Source: Nitratidesulfovibrio sp. SRB-5 | GTDB taxonomy: Bacteria; Desulfobacterota; Desulfovibrionia; Desulfovibrionales; Desulfovibrionaceae | NCBI RefSeq assembly: GCF_019931275.1 | Contig: NZ_JAIOTY010000002.1 | Span: 1,142,631 to 1,206,630, forward strand | DNA: 64,000 bases | Direction: 5' to 3' | Shown: positions 28,138 to 36,094 of the stretch, piece after piece | Position numbering within the stretch: position 1 is the first letter of the stretch | How the letters are laid out: every line of letters starts with the position of its first letter | The notes under the pieces: generated by a model | Seen by the model: only the letters and a program-made list of their open reading frames with translations | Told to the model about the DNA's origin: nothing | The model's database searches: none | Made by a program: the position numbers and the translations under genes

Positions 28138-28150
28138 CACGAATTTCGTG
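28138..28150. promoter_or_regulatory. 13-bp palindrome between the NikL-like and HPt genes
   Basis: cacgaatttcgtg has perfect 6-bp arms around one base. On the minus strand a -10-like cataat (28126-28121) lies 11 bp further on, so the palindrome would cover the -35 region of the NikL-like gene's promoter. It does not match the NikR consensus halves known from Desulfovibrio. Confidence 0.4.
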
Positions 28151-28244
28151 TGCGCCAAGCCGCCATGGTCGCCTTTTGCTTGCCTGCGCACGCCGTTGGG
28201 GCTATCTGCTTGATGATATCACCTTCAGGAAGAAGGGCAGGCGG

Positions 28245-28967
28245 ATGAAGGACGAAAATCCGAACAGCATGGACAGTTGCAGCAGAGTTCCCTCCGGGCG
28301 GACGGGCGTTGGCCGCGTGGCTGGCGACAGTCCCGTGGCGGAAGCGGGTGCGCCAGGCCAGCTTTCTCCCGGTCAGGTTTCCCCGGGCCAAGTTTCGCCG
28401 GGCCAGACGTCCCATGGCACGGGTCTGCCGGACCCACGCTTGCCGGATCATCCCGTCCTTGACCGGTCCGGCGCCATGCGCCGCCTGGAACTGGATGCCG
28501 AAAGCTACGGCCAGCTTCTGGCGCTGATGACCCTGGAGGTTGGCGGCATGCTGGACGCCTTGGCCGAGGCCTGGCGCAATGGCGATGTGGCGGCCATGCG
28601 CCAGTATGCCCACCGGCTGAAAAGCGAGGCTGCCAACGTGGGGGCTGAAGAGGTGCGCTTTGCCGCAAGCAGGCTGGAGCAGTTGCTGCGGCAGCGGGAA
28701 GGGGCGGACAGCGGGTCCCCGCCTGCTTCCACCACGCGCTTTTCCCCCTTGGAGCATGCCGGGCTGTCAGGACAGCACGTGTCAGGGCAGCACGTGTCAG
28801 GGCAGCCTGTGTCCGGGCCGCATATGTCCGGGGCGCATATGTCCGGGGCGCATATGTCCGGGCCACATATGTCCGGGGCGCATGTTCTCCCGCCGGGCGA
28901 AGCCTCGGCGGCGGTCAGTCATCTGCGCACGGCGCTGGCCCGACTTGCCGCCGTGCTCGGCCAGTAG
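28245..28967 (+). CDS. HPt-domain phosphotransfer protein with pentapeptide repeats
   Basis: A 240-residue soluble histidine phosphotransfer protein, an intermediate in multistep phosphorelays. The HPt motif YAHRLKSEAANVGA sits near residue 123, with the phospho-accepting His in AHRLKSEA. Helices surrounding it match the family (LLALMTLEVGGMLDALAEAW, VRFAASRLEQLLRQ). Two arrays of 5-residue repeats flank it. One is an SPGQV-type array of four (about 37-56). The other is an SG(Q/P/A)H(V/M)-type array of eight (about 175-214), which separates the fourth helix from a last helix SAAVSHLRTALARLAAVLG. ATG 28245 follows gggcagg. No histidine kinase or response regulator is adjacent. Confidence 0.85.
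   Translation: MKDENPNSMDSCSRVPSGRTGVGRVAGDSPVAEAGAPGQLSPGQVSPGQVSPGQTSHGTGLPDPRLPDHPVLDRSGAMRRLELDAESYGQLLALMTLEVGGMLDALAEAWRNGDVAAMRQYAHRLKSEAANVGAEEVRFAASRLEQLLRQREGADSGSPPASTTRFSPLEHAGLSGQHVSGQHVSGQPVSGPHMSGAHMSGAHMSGPHMSGAHVLPPGEASAAVSHLRTALARLAAVLGQ
28353..28412 (+). repeat. 15-bp in-frame repeat in the HPt gene, four units
   Basis: Four degenerate 15-bp units encode PGQLS, PGQVS, PGQVS and PGQTS upstream of the HPt domain. Confidence 0.85.
28767..28886 (+). repeat. 15-bp in-frame repeat in the HPt gene, eight units
   Basis: Eight consecutive 15-bp units encode SGQHV, SGQHV, SGQPV, SGPHM, SGAHM, SGAHM, SGPHM and SGAHV. The near identity of neighbouring units (atgtccggggcgcat) points to recent expansion by slippage or unequal exchange. 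Changes in copy number would keep the frame. Confidence 0.92.
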
Positions 28968-29188
28968 CGCTCCGCCGCGTGCCTGGCGCCAGTCGCCGCA
29001 GCGCGCGGTCGTTTCCTTCCTTGCCTGCGGCGGGCTTTCGCCGCCTGGGGTTTCCCGGCCCGGCATGGGGCGGCCCCGCATCCGCCACCCGGACATGCCG
29101 GGCGGTCTAAAGCAAAACGTCATCCAGCCGATGAGGTTTCCGACGGGGTGCGCCCACCCCGCCGCGACCCTTTGCGGAAGGTAGTCAC

Positions 29189-29821
29189 ATGCTTTGCCGT
29201 TTTCGTGCATTCCGTGGTCTTGCCCGCGCGCTGCTGCTGGCGGCGGCCCTGGCCGCGTCCGTTCCCGCAGCCTTGGGCCTGTGCGGCCCGGCGGCCACGC
29301 CGCCACCGCGCAACGTGCCCGACAAGCCCTTTGCCGACACCCGGTCCGGCCGTACCATCAGCGAGCCCGACGACTGGAGCCGCATGGCCACGGCCACGGC
29401 CCTGCGCGTGTACAAGGCCCTGGACGACCGCAGGGACCTGGTGGCCCTGCCCATCCGCATCACCCCGCCCAATGCCCGGCCCTTTGCGCTGGCCTACCAG
29501 AACCTGCTGGCTACCGAACTTGTGTCGCGGGGCATGCAGGTGACGCTGGCGCCGGAGAATGATTCGGTGGAACTGGACTTTGCGGTGCATGCCGTGCCCG
29601 TGGGGCCGCAGCGCCCGGTGCCGGAGGCCGCCGCCAACCCCGACGCCAAATGGCAAGTGGTGCTGACCACCACCATGTGGCACGGCAACCGCTATGTCAT
29701 TCATGCGGCGGACGGCTTCGTGGTGCGCGGGGACGAGCTTGGCAAGTACGTGGACCCGGACGCGCCCGGACACACCGTGCGGCCCTTCCGGTCGCGCAGC
29801 GTGCCCATGGTCAACAGGTAG
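29189..29821 (+). CDS. exported protein of unknown function, upstream of the FlgO-like gene
   Basis: A 210-residue protein with an N-terminal export signal (RGLARALLLAAALAASVPAA) and a cysteine soon after (LGLC). This is a poor lipobox because Leu sits before Cys, so lipidation is uncertain. The mature part includes ALAYQNLLATELVSRGMQVTLAPE, a pattern like that of TolB-N/FlgO/LpoB-type domains in which a short-lived nucleotide-like fold follows a helix-strand unit. The specific family is not recognised. ATG 29189 follows ggaagg. The next gene, 79 bp downstream on the same strand, is FlgO-like, so both may act in the outer envelope. Confidence 0.7.
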   Translation: MLCRFRAFRGLARALLLAAALAASVPAALGLCGPAATPPPRNVPDKPFADTRSGRTISEPDDWSRMATATALRVYKALDDRRDLVALPIRITPPNARPFALAYQNLLATELVSRGMQVTLAPENDSVELDFAVHAVPVGPQRPVPEAAANPDAKWQVVLTTTMWHGNRYVIHAADGFVVRGDELGKYVDPDAPGHTVRPFRSRSVPMVNR

Positions 29822-29900
29822 ATCGACAGGGTGGCCGCAAGCGCGGGCCGGGGGATTCCGGCCATGCGCGTGTGCAATCTCACAGACCGGGAGGCGATGC

Positions 29901-31025
29901 ATGTTCGCATCCAGACAATATTTCGATGGGCTGCAAGGTGCACTGCGCTCCCTTGCGGCAGGCCGTTTGTCAGGCCCGAAGTCCGCACTGCGTACCATGG
30001 CGCTTGCGGCGGGGGTGCTGGCTCTCGCCCTGCACGCCGTACCGGCGCAGGCCGATGCCGGTCCCGTTGGCGCCGCCGCGCGCCAGCCCGCCACCCCCGA
30101 AGGGGTGCTGGTCAACCCGCCGGAAGGGTCGGAACTGCTCAACGCCAATACCTACGCCGCCGATGCGCTGCACGCGGTGATGGCCTCGCGTGTGAGCACG
30201 GGCAGCCCCATCCTGGTGGCAACACTGGCCGACGTGGACAACCTGGAACGCAGCACCCCCTTCGGACGGGTGACCATGCAGCAGGTGGCCTCGCGCCTGG
30301 GGCAGCACGGTTACCGCGTGCTGGAGGCGCGCATGGGTCGGGCCCTCACCTTCACCCCGCAGGGCGAATTCCTGCTCTCTCGCGACGCCACCCGGCTGAT
30401 GCAGTCGGAATACGACGCCCAGGCGGCGCTGGTGGGCACCTATTCCCTGGCGGGCGGCACGGCCTATGTGTCGTTGCGGGTGGTGCGGCTGGATGATGCG
30501 GCGGTGATGGCCGCCTACGAGTACCATCTGCCGGTGCGCGGTGACACGCGCAGGATGATGGCAGGGCAGGGCGACCCGTGGAGCCAGTATGCCGGACGGC
30601 GGCAGGCGTTTTCCGGCGCGGCGGTGGCCGCCGCGACCTCGGTGCCCGCCGTGACCGCCGCCACCGGTGGCGCGACCGGTGGCACGACCGGCTCGATCGG
30701 CACATCGGGGCAATCGGGCGGTCGTCCGGTCTACCCTGCACCGGTGGCCGTGCCTTCCCCGGCCACGGGGGCGCCCATGGACCCGGCGGCCATGCCGTTG
30801 CTCAAGGATTTTCCGCCCATCGGGGCCAAGTCTTCCGCCACCACGGGCAAGCCCGTGGCCAAGAAGGCCGCTCCCGCCCAAAAGCAGGCGGTCAAGAAGC
30901 CCGGCGCCCAGAAGCAGCCTGCCAAGGCCCCGGCGAAGAAGGCCGATGGCAAGCCCGCCGCGAAACCGGCCCCCAAGGCAACCCCCAAACCTTCGGCCAC
31001 GGCAGCCCCAAGGTCGGCCGTCTAG
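29901..31025 (+). CDS. FlgO-like envelope protein with H1-like basic tail
   Basis: A 374-residue exported protein. A signal segment (about 22-47, TMALAAGVLALALHAVPAQA) is followed by a FlgO-type domain (about 70-220). It shows LNANTYAADALHAVM, PILVATLADVDNLE, FGRVTMQQVASRLGQHGY, EFLLSRDATRL and ALVGTYSLAGGTAYVSLRVVRLDD, which match the FlgO consensus in order. The remainder is low-complexity: an Ala/Thr/Gly linker, then a Lys/Ala/Pro tail (KKAAPAQKQAVKKPGAQKQ and similar) resembling histone H1 or a cell-wall-binding tail. Vibrio FlgO is an outer-membrane protein linked to flagellar stability. No flagellar genes lie nearby, so the role here is open. ATG 29901 has ggagg upstream. Confidence 0.8.
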   Translation: MFASRQYFDGLQGALRSLAAGRLSGPKSALRTMALAAGVLALALHAVPAQADAGPVGAAARQPATPEGVLVNPPEGSELLNANTYAADALHAVMASRVSTGSPILVATLADVDNLERSTPFGRVTMQQVASRLGQHGYRVLEARMGRALTFTPQGEFLLSRDATRLMQSEYDAQAALVGTYSLAGGTAYVSLRVVRLDDAAVMAAYEYHLPVRGDTRRMMAGQGDPWSQYAGRRQAFSGAAVAAATSVPAVTAATGGATGGTTGSIGTSGQSGGRPVYPAPVAVPSPATGAPMDPAAMPLLKDFPPIGAKSSATTGKPVAKKAAPAQKQAVKKPGAQKQPAKAPAKKADGKPAAKPAPKATPKPSATAAPRSAV

Positions 31026-31643
31026 GCGGTTCCGCCATCGGCCACCGTCCCCAGAGGTGTCCCGCACGGGCCGCATCCTTCAGGCGCGGGAGTTGCCTGG
31101 ACGGGGATTTTCGATGGAGTGTGCTGAATGTTCGCCAAGGCCCGGCGATGCGCCATGTCAGGTGCTCCGCCGGGCCTCTTGCCTGCGGTGTCGCCCGATC
31201 CCGCCCGATCCAGCCAGTAGCGCCCGGTGCTGTCCCGCCCCGTGCAGCCCCGTGCCGTCCTGTGCCGCCCGATCCGGCCCGGTCTGGCTGGTCTGGCCCT
31301 GTTCCCGGGGGGCAAGGCGGGCGCGAACGTGCGGATCAAGGGCGCGGCAACGCGTGCCAGTGTGATCCGCCGTTTCGATTTCACTTGAATTCCAAGCCCG
31401 AAGGGCCTATGTCTGCGGTGCCGGAGGCGGGCCTTGCCCGGTCCGGCCTTGCGGTTCCGTCTGGCCCAGCCCTGTTTCGCCGGTTCCGCCAGTTTCATCG
31501 GTCACGCCGTGTCCGGTTGGCCGTGTCCGATCCGGCATCCCCAGGCCGCATGCGGCCCCGTGCCCGCAATGGCAGCCCGCGCTTGACGCGGGCCTGCATA
31601 CCGGGTAAGCAGGTCCGTTCATATTTTTTGAAGGAGAAATTCC
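31026..31643. other. 618-bp intergenic region before rpmH
   Basis: No convincing gene is seen. A hairpin with arms aggcccggcg (31138-31147) and cgccgggcct (31168-31177) may terminate the FlgO-like gene, although its U tract is weak (ctt). Near 31572-31594 a second stem (gcccgcg-cttga-cgcgggc) overlaps ttgacg, which with taagca 17 bp later (31606) is a weak promoter candidate for the rpmH operon. The core motif of SRP RNA was looked for and not found. The region is C-rich with many cccgatcc/gtgccg near-repeats. Confidence 0.45.
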
Positions 31644-31781
31644 ATGTCGAAGAGAACCTACCAGCCCAGCAAGATCCGCCGCAAGCGTACCTGCGGCTTC
31701 CGCGTCCGCATGAGCACCGCCAACGGCCGCGCCGTCATTCGTCGTCGTCGCGCCAAGGGGCGCAAGAGATTAGCTCTCTAG
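31644..31781 (+). CDS. rpmH: ribosomal protein bL34
   Basis: A 45-residue, very basic ribosomal protein of the 50S subunit, too short for a usual length cut-off. The protein begins [19 protein letters not shown] and ends GRKRLAL, which is a clear L34. ATG 31644 follows aaggagaaattcc. It is first gene of the rpmH-rnpA-yidD-yidC-jag-mnmE cluster conserved in bacteria. Its last 13 bases overlap the likely start of rnpA. Confidence 0.97.
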   Translation: MSKRTYQPSKIRRKRTCGFRVRMSTANGRAVIRRRRAKGRKRLAL

Positions 31782-32311
31782 TCTTCCCCCGGCACAACCG
31801 GCTTGTCCGCAGGCCCGACTACCTGGCCTGCTACGACAAGGGACGCCGTCTCTTTACCAAGCATTTCGTCCTGTTTGTCCTATTCGACCTGGACCGCACG
31901 GCCAGCCCGGAAGGGTGGCGCCTGGGGCTGGCCGTTACCAGGAAGACGGGGTCGGCCGTGCAGCGCAACCGCGTCAAGCGGGTGCTGCGCGAGTTTTTCC
32001 GGCTCCACCGCGCCTTGATGCCCGGTGACGTGGACGTCATCGTGGTGCCCAAGCGCCACCTCAAGCCCGAGCGGGTCACACTCGCCCTCGTCACCCAGGA
32101 ACTCCTGCCCCTGCTGCCGGAACTTCGCGCCCACCACGGCGCGGACGACCGCACCGGCGCCCCCAGGCCGGAGGCAGCCGTGGCGGATGGTTCCGGACCG
32201 GTGCCCTCCGGACCCGAAGCGGCCACGCCGCCCACGGCCCCCCCAGGCACCGCCCCCACCGACGAGGTCCGGCCAGACACGGCCCGCGAGGCGGAAACCG
32301 GAGCGCAATGA
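31769..32311 (+). CDS. rnpA: ribonuclease P protein component
   Basis: A protein of about 180 residues that binds the RNase P RNA and helps process tRNA 5' ends. Conserved features are [28 protein letters not shown] (in part), [27 protein letters not shown] with the RNR motif, and [10 protein letters not shown]. The C-terminus adds about 65 Pro/Ala-rich residues not needed for the fold. No ATG, GTG or TTG exists in frame between the rpmH region and the conserved domain. The best candidate is ATT at 31769, with aagggg upstream, inside the end of rpmH. CTG at 31691 would add 26 residues. The stop overlaps the yidD start (ATGA). Confidence 0.9.
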   Translation: MSSLVFPRHNRLVRRPDYLACYDKGRRLFTKHFVLFVLFDLDRTASPEGWRLGLAVTRKTGSAVQRNRVKRVLREFFRLHRALMPGDVDVIVVPKRHLKPERVTLALVTQELLPLLPELRAHHGADDRTGAPRPEAAVADGSGPVPSGPEAATPPTAPPGTAPTDEVRPDTAREAETGAQ

Positions 32312-32625
32312 GCACCTTACCGCGCGAACTGGTCGTGTGGCCCATCCGCTGCTACCAGCGCTTCATCTCGCCTTGTCTTCCGCCCGCCTGCCGGTATGTG
32401 CCGACCTGTTCCGCCTACGCCGCCGAGGCCGTGCTGACGCACGGCGTCGTGCGCGGCCTGCTGCTGGCCTGCCGGCGGTTGCTGCGCTGCCACCCGTGGT
32501 GCGCAGGCGGGTATGATCCCGTGCCCCCGCCCCGGCATTCCGGATGCGCCGTCCCCGGCGCTTCCGCCACTGCAACAGCCAGACACGCAACAGCACAGGA
32601 GCTGTCGATCTCCCATGGAAAGTAA
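32308..32625 (+). CDS. yidD: membrane protein insertion efficiency factor YidD
   Basis: A 105-residue small membrane-associated protein that assists YidC-dependent insertion. The family block is intact: [31 protein letters not shown] in part, then [19 protein letters not shown]. The last 30 residues (after DPVPPP) are a variable tail that overlaps the start of yidC by 11 bp. The ATG overlaps the rnpA stop by four bases, giving translational coupling. Placement between rnpA and yidC is the standard one. Confidence 0.96.
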   Translation: MSTLPRELVVWPIRCYQRFISPCLPPACRYVPTCSAYAAEAVLTHGVVRGLLLACRRLLRCHPWCAGGYDPVPPPRHSGCAVPGASATATARHATAQELSISHGK

Positions 32626-34234
32626 GCGCGCCATCATCGCCATCGCCTTGAGCTTCGTGGTCCTCGTGGGCTGGAGCTACCTTGCCGATCACATGGGCTG
32701 GAACGATCAGCCCGCTCCCCAGGTCCAGCAGGAAGGAACCGCACCGTCGGCCTCGCAGGCGGCTCCCCAGTCGGCCTCGCAGGCCGCCGCGCCTGCTCCC
32801 CGCGCCGAAACCCCCGTCTTCCTGCCGTCCGCCGGGCGCGAGGTGACGGTTGTCACGCCGCTGTACAAGGCCGTGCTGCATTCCGGCGGCGGCGTGCTGA
32901 AGCACTTCAGCCTGACGCGCTACCGGACGGCCATCACCGCCGGTGCCCCCGCCGTGGACATGGTGGACACCGCCTCCACGGTCATGTCGCCCCTGGGCCT
33001 GTTGATCAACGGCCAGCCCTCGTGGAACACCGGCCAGTGGTCCTTCGACGGCGGCGACTTGTCGCTGGGCGCCGGACAGTCCGGCGTGCTGACCTTCACC
33101 GGCGAAGTGGACGGCGTGCGCGTGGTGCGCGAACTGACCTTCAGCGCCGACACCTACCTCATTTCCGAAAAGGTGCGCCTGGCCCCGCTGGCCGATGCGC
33201 GCACCGTGCGCCTGGGCTTTACCGTGGGCACGGGCAACCTGTCGCCCAACGGCGGCCAGTACGACCACACCCGCGTGGCCTGGCTGCACGACGGTTCGTT
33301 CAGCGAAAAGACCAGCGCCTCCGATCTTGAAAAGGGCGTGCTGGAAACCGGTGCCCTGAGCTGGGGCGCGGTGATGAGCAACTACTTCCTGGTGGCGGCG
33401 GCCCCGGTGGACACCACCGGCGTGACCCTGAAGGGCAAGCTGCAGGAAAGCGTGTACCGCGTGGCCATGGAGCGCGGCGACGTGTCCATCCCCGCGGGCG
33501 GCGAAACCACCGTGGCCTGCAACTACTGGTTCGGTCCCAAGGACCGTGGCCTGCTGAAGGAAGCCCCCAACCAGCTTGCCGAGGCCATCAACCTCGGCTG
33601 GTTCAGCATCATCGCCCGTCCGCTGGTGGACATGCTGGAGTTCTTCCACAAGTACGTGGGCAACTACGGCGTGGCCATCATCCTGCTTACCGTGGTCATC
33701 AAGCTGGTGTTCTGGCCGCTTTCGCACAAGAGCTACAAGTCCATGGAGCAGATGAAGAAGCTTCAGCCCATGCTCCAGAAGCTGCGCGAAAAGCACGGCG
33801 ACGACCGCGAGAAGATGAACGAAGAGATGATGCGCCTGTACAAGACCTACAAGGTCAACCCGGCGGGCGGCTGCCTGCCCATGCTGGTGCAGATTCCCGT
33901 CTTCTTCGGCCTGTACCAGGCGTTGCTGAACGCCATCGAACTGCGCCACGCCTCGTTCATCACGCATCTGCCGTTCACCGACATGGTCTGGCTGGCCGAC
34001 CTTTCGGCCAAGGACCCCTACTACATCACCCCCATCGTCATGGGCGCCACCATGCTGTTGCAGCAGAAGCTGACGCCCGCCCCCGGCGACCCGACCCAGG
34101 CCAAGATCATGATGTTCATGCCCGTGGTGTTCACCTTCATGTTCCTGAGCTTCCCGTCGGGCCTCGTGGTGTACTGGCTGTGCAACAACGTGCTGTCCAT
34201 CGCGCAGCAGTGGTGGATGCTCCGCAAGGCATAG
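32615..34234 (+). CDS. yidC: membrane protein insertase YidC
   Basis: A 539-residue inner-membrane insertase for membrane proteins, acting alone or with SecYEG. It has an N-terminal membrane segment ([20 protein letters not shown]), an Ala/Gln/Ser-rich linker, and a large periplasmic beta domain (about 65-315). Core segments follow: [20 protein letters not shown], which holds the conserved hydrophilic-groove Arg/Lys region nearby, the cytoplasmic hairpin [41 protein letters not shown], and a C-terminal pair of membrane segments. Length is near that of E. coli YidC (548). The start at 32615 is 13 bases after aggag; an in-frame ATG 102 bp upstream lies within yidD and is less likely. Confidence 0.96.
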   Translation: MESKRAIIAIALSFVVLVGWSYLADHMGWNDQPAPQVQQEGTAPSASQAAPQSASQAAAPAPRAETPVFLPSAGREVTVVTPLYKAVLHSGGGVLKHFSLTRYRTAITAGAPAVDMVDTASTVMSPLGLLINGQPSWNTGQWSFDGGDLSLGAGQSGVLTFTGEVDGVRVVRELTFSADTYLISEKVRLAPLADARTVRLGFTVGTGNLSPNGGQYDHTRVAWLHDGSFSEKTSASDLEKGVLETGALSWGAVMSNYFLVAAAPVDTTGVTLKGKLQESVYRVAMERGDVSIPAGGETTVACNYWFGPKDRGLLKEAPNQLAEAINLGWFSIIARPLVDMLEFFHKYVGNYGVAIILLTVVIKLVFWPLSHKSYKSMEQMKKLQPMLQKLREKHGDDREKMNEEMMRLYKTYKVNPAGGCLPMLVQIPVFFGLYQALLNAIELRHASFITHLPFTDMVWLADLSAKDPYYITPIVMGATMLLQQKLTPAPGDPTQAKIMMFMPVVFTFMFLSFPSGLVVYWLCNNVLSIAQQWWMLRKA

Positions 34235-34393
34235 GAAGCCCCTTTCGCCCCTCTCCGCCTGCCCAACGCGGGCGGAGAGGGGGCCATGCGCCGGTCGCGT
34301 GTCCGCATGGCGGGCGCATGACCGCGCGGCGGGCCGACCGTCCGCAAGGCACCTTCCGCTACGCCCCCCTCCCTCCCACTTCGAGGTGACAGC

Positions 34394-35908
34394 ATGGATG
34401 GATACAAGGAGTTTCAGGGGAAAAGCCTCGACGATGCCATTCGCGAGGCGTGCTCCTACTTCGACGCCCCTCGCGAGAAGCTCGAGATAGACATCGTCCA
34501 GGATGCCAAATCCGGCATTTTCGGCATAGTGGGCGCGCGCAAGGCCAAGATCCGCGCGCGCCGCGCCCAGATAGGGCAGATAGGCCGCCTGGCACAATCC
34601 GCACAATCCGTTCAGTCGGGGCAGTCCGCTGCTCCCGCCCCAGTTGCCGCTGCCTCCAGCGACGCCGCTTCCACCACGCAGCCCCATGAAGAACGGGGCG
34701 CTGCCACCGCAGAAGCGGCGGAAGCGGACGCCGGCGAATCTCGTGCATCCCGTGCCCCCCGCCCGCGTGAAGATCGTCCCCGCGAAGAGCGTTCCAGAGA
34801 CGAGCAGACCCGCCGTGAACGTGGTGAAGCCGCTCCGGCCATGGCCGGGCACGACGCCGGGGCCGATGGCCGTGACGACGCCGAATCCGGCGACGATGAC
34901 GACGAGCACAGGCCGGAGGGCGAACGCAGCGGTCGCCGTCGCCGCCGTGGTGGCCGTGGCCGCCGTGAGCGTGACGGCGAGGCCCGTGGCGAGAATGCTG
35001 ACCGGAGTGATCGGGGCGATCGGGGCGACAGGCCTGGCCAGTCCCGCGAAACCGATGGCGAGGCCGCCGAAGGGTCCGCATCCGGCGATTCCCGCATCGA
35101 CGGCAGATCCGCCCGCGCGCCCCGTGCGCCGCAGGCCCAGCGCGGGCCGCGTCCCGCACGCCAGCCGCAGGATGGAGAATCCGGCGCGCAGGCGGGGCAG
35201 CAGGACCGCCGTGGCGGTCCTCGCCGCAACGGCGAGCGTTCGGAACGACCGGACAGGTCGGAGAGACCGGCCAGCCCGGCCCGGCCAGCCCGGCCAGCGC
35301 GACCAGAGAGCCAGGAACGGCACCCCCGGTCGGACAGGCCCGGCGGTGACGCAGGGCTGGGCATGCCGGATATGTTGGACATGCTGGACGGGGCCGACGA
35401 GCACGGCGGCGACGGCCTGCCGGAAATTCCGCTGGAACAGCTGGACCGGGAGCAGGTGACCCAGGTGGCCGTGGAGGTCATGGAACGCCTGGTTACCCCG
35501 GTCATCGGCGAAGCGGGCTTTTCCGTGGAACTGGCCGAAGGCCGCGTCAACGTTTCCGTGGATTGCGGCGAGAATTCCGGGCTGCTCATAGGCCGCGAGG
35601 GGCAGACCCTGTCGGCGTTGCAGTACCTGGCCTCGCGCATCGTTTCGCGCAAGCTCGGCGCCTCGGTGCGGGTGCAGCTGGATTCCGGCGACTACCGCGA
35701 ACGCCAGGACGACAAGCTGCGCGACATCGCCCTGCACCTGGCCGAAAAGGTGCGCGCCACCGGCAAGCCGCAGTCCACCCGTCCGCTCAGCTCGTACCAC
35801 CGCCGGGTGGTGCACGTGACGTTGCAGGACGATGAAGAGGTGGTTACCCGCAGCAAGGGTGACGGCCCGCTGAAGCGGGTGATCATCATGCGCAAGAAGA
35901 AAGGCTAG
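34394..35908 (+). CDS. jag: Jag/KhpB RNA-binding protein with a long charged linker
   Basis: A 504-residue cytoplasmic RNA-binding protein. The Jag-N domain occupies about 1-55 (KEFQGKSLDDAIREAC, then DAKSGIFGIVGARKAKI). A linker of about 290 residues, very rich in Arg, Glu, Asp, Gly and Pro, follows. Then come a type II KH domain (about 365-430, with LLIGREGQTLSALQYL) and an R3H domain (about 430-500, with RPLSSYHRRVVHVTL). Typical Jag proteins are 200-350 residues; the linker accounts for the excess. KhpB binds many RNAs and influences cell division and envelope in Gram-positives. Here it sits in the usual place after yidC. ATG 34394 follows gaggtga. Confidence 0.93.
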   Translation: MDGYKEFQGKSLDDAIREACSYFDAPREKLEIDIVQDAKSGIFGIVGARKAKIRARRAQIGQIGRLAQSAQSVQSGQSAAPAPVAAASSDAASTTQPHEERGAATAEAAEADAGESRASRAPRPREDRPREERSRDEQTRRERGEAAPAMAGHDAGADGRDDAESGDDDDEHRPEGERSGRRRRRGGRGRRERDGEARGENADRSDRGDRGDRPGQSRETDGEAAEGSASGDSRIDGRSARAPRAPQAQRGPRPARQPQDGESGAQAGQQDRRGGPRRNGERSERPDRSERPASPARPARPARPESQERHPRSDRPGGDAGLGMPDMLDMLDGADEHGGDGLPEIPLEQLDREQVTQVAVEVMERLVTPVIGEAGFSVELAEGRVNVSVDCGENSGLLIGREGQTLSALQYLASRIVSRKLGASVRVQLDSGDYRERQDDKLRDIALHLAEKVRATGKPQSTRPLSSYHRRVVHVTLQDDEEVVTRSKGDGPLKRVIIMRKKKG

Positions 35909-36094
35909 GCCGACCGGCCTCGGCGGCATTGCCTCCGGGGCGCGCGGGCGGAAGTTTCCGTTCGTGGCGGCGGCACACATATCGTCGAATCGCGTCGCGG
36001 GGGAGGCCCACAGGGTTTCCCCCGTTCGCGTCCGCAAGGGCGCGCGCCCGCAGGGCCATGGGGCCTGACAGGGTGCAGCGCCGGGGAGCATGCC

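Noticed and set aside
29189-29300. Lipoprotein signal in the exported protein upstream of the FlgO-like gene
   Set aside because: LGLC has Leu directly before Cys instead of Gly, Ala or Ser, so the lipobox is weak; only general export is claimed.
31026-31643. Possible SRP RNA or other housekeeping RNA before rpmH
   Set aside because: atgtcaggtgctccg looked promising, but the invariant ggaagcagcc core of SRP RNA is absent and no matching helix was found.
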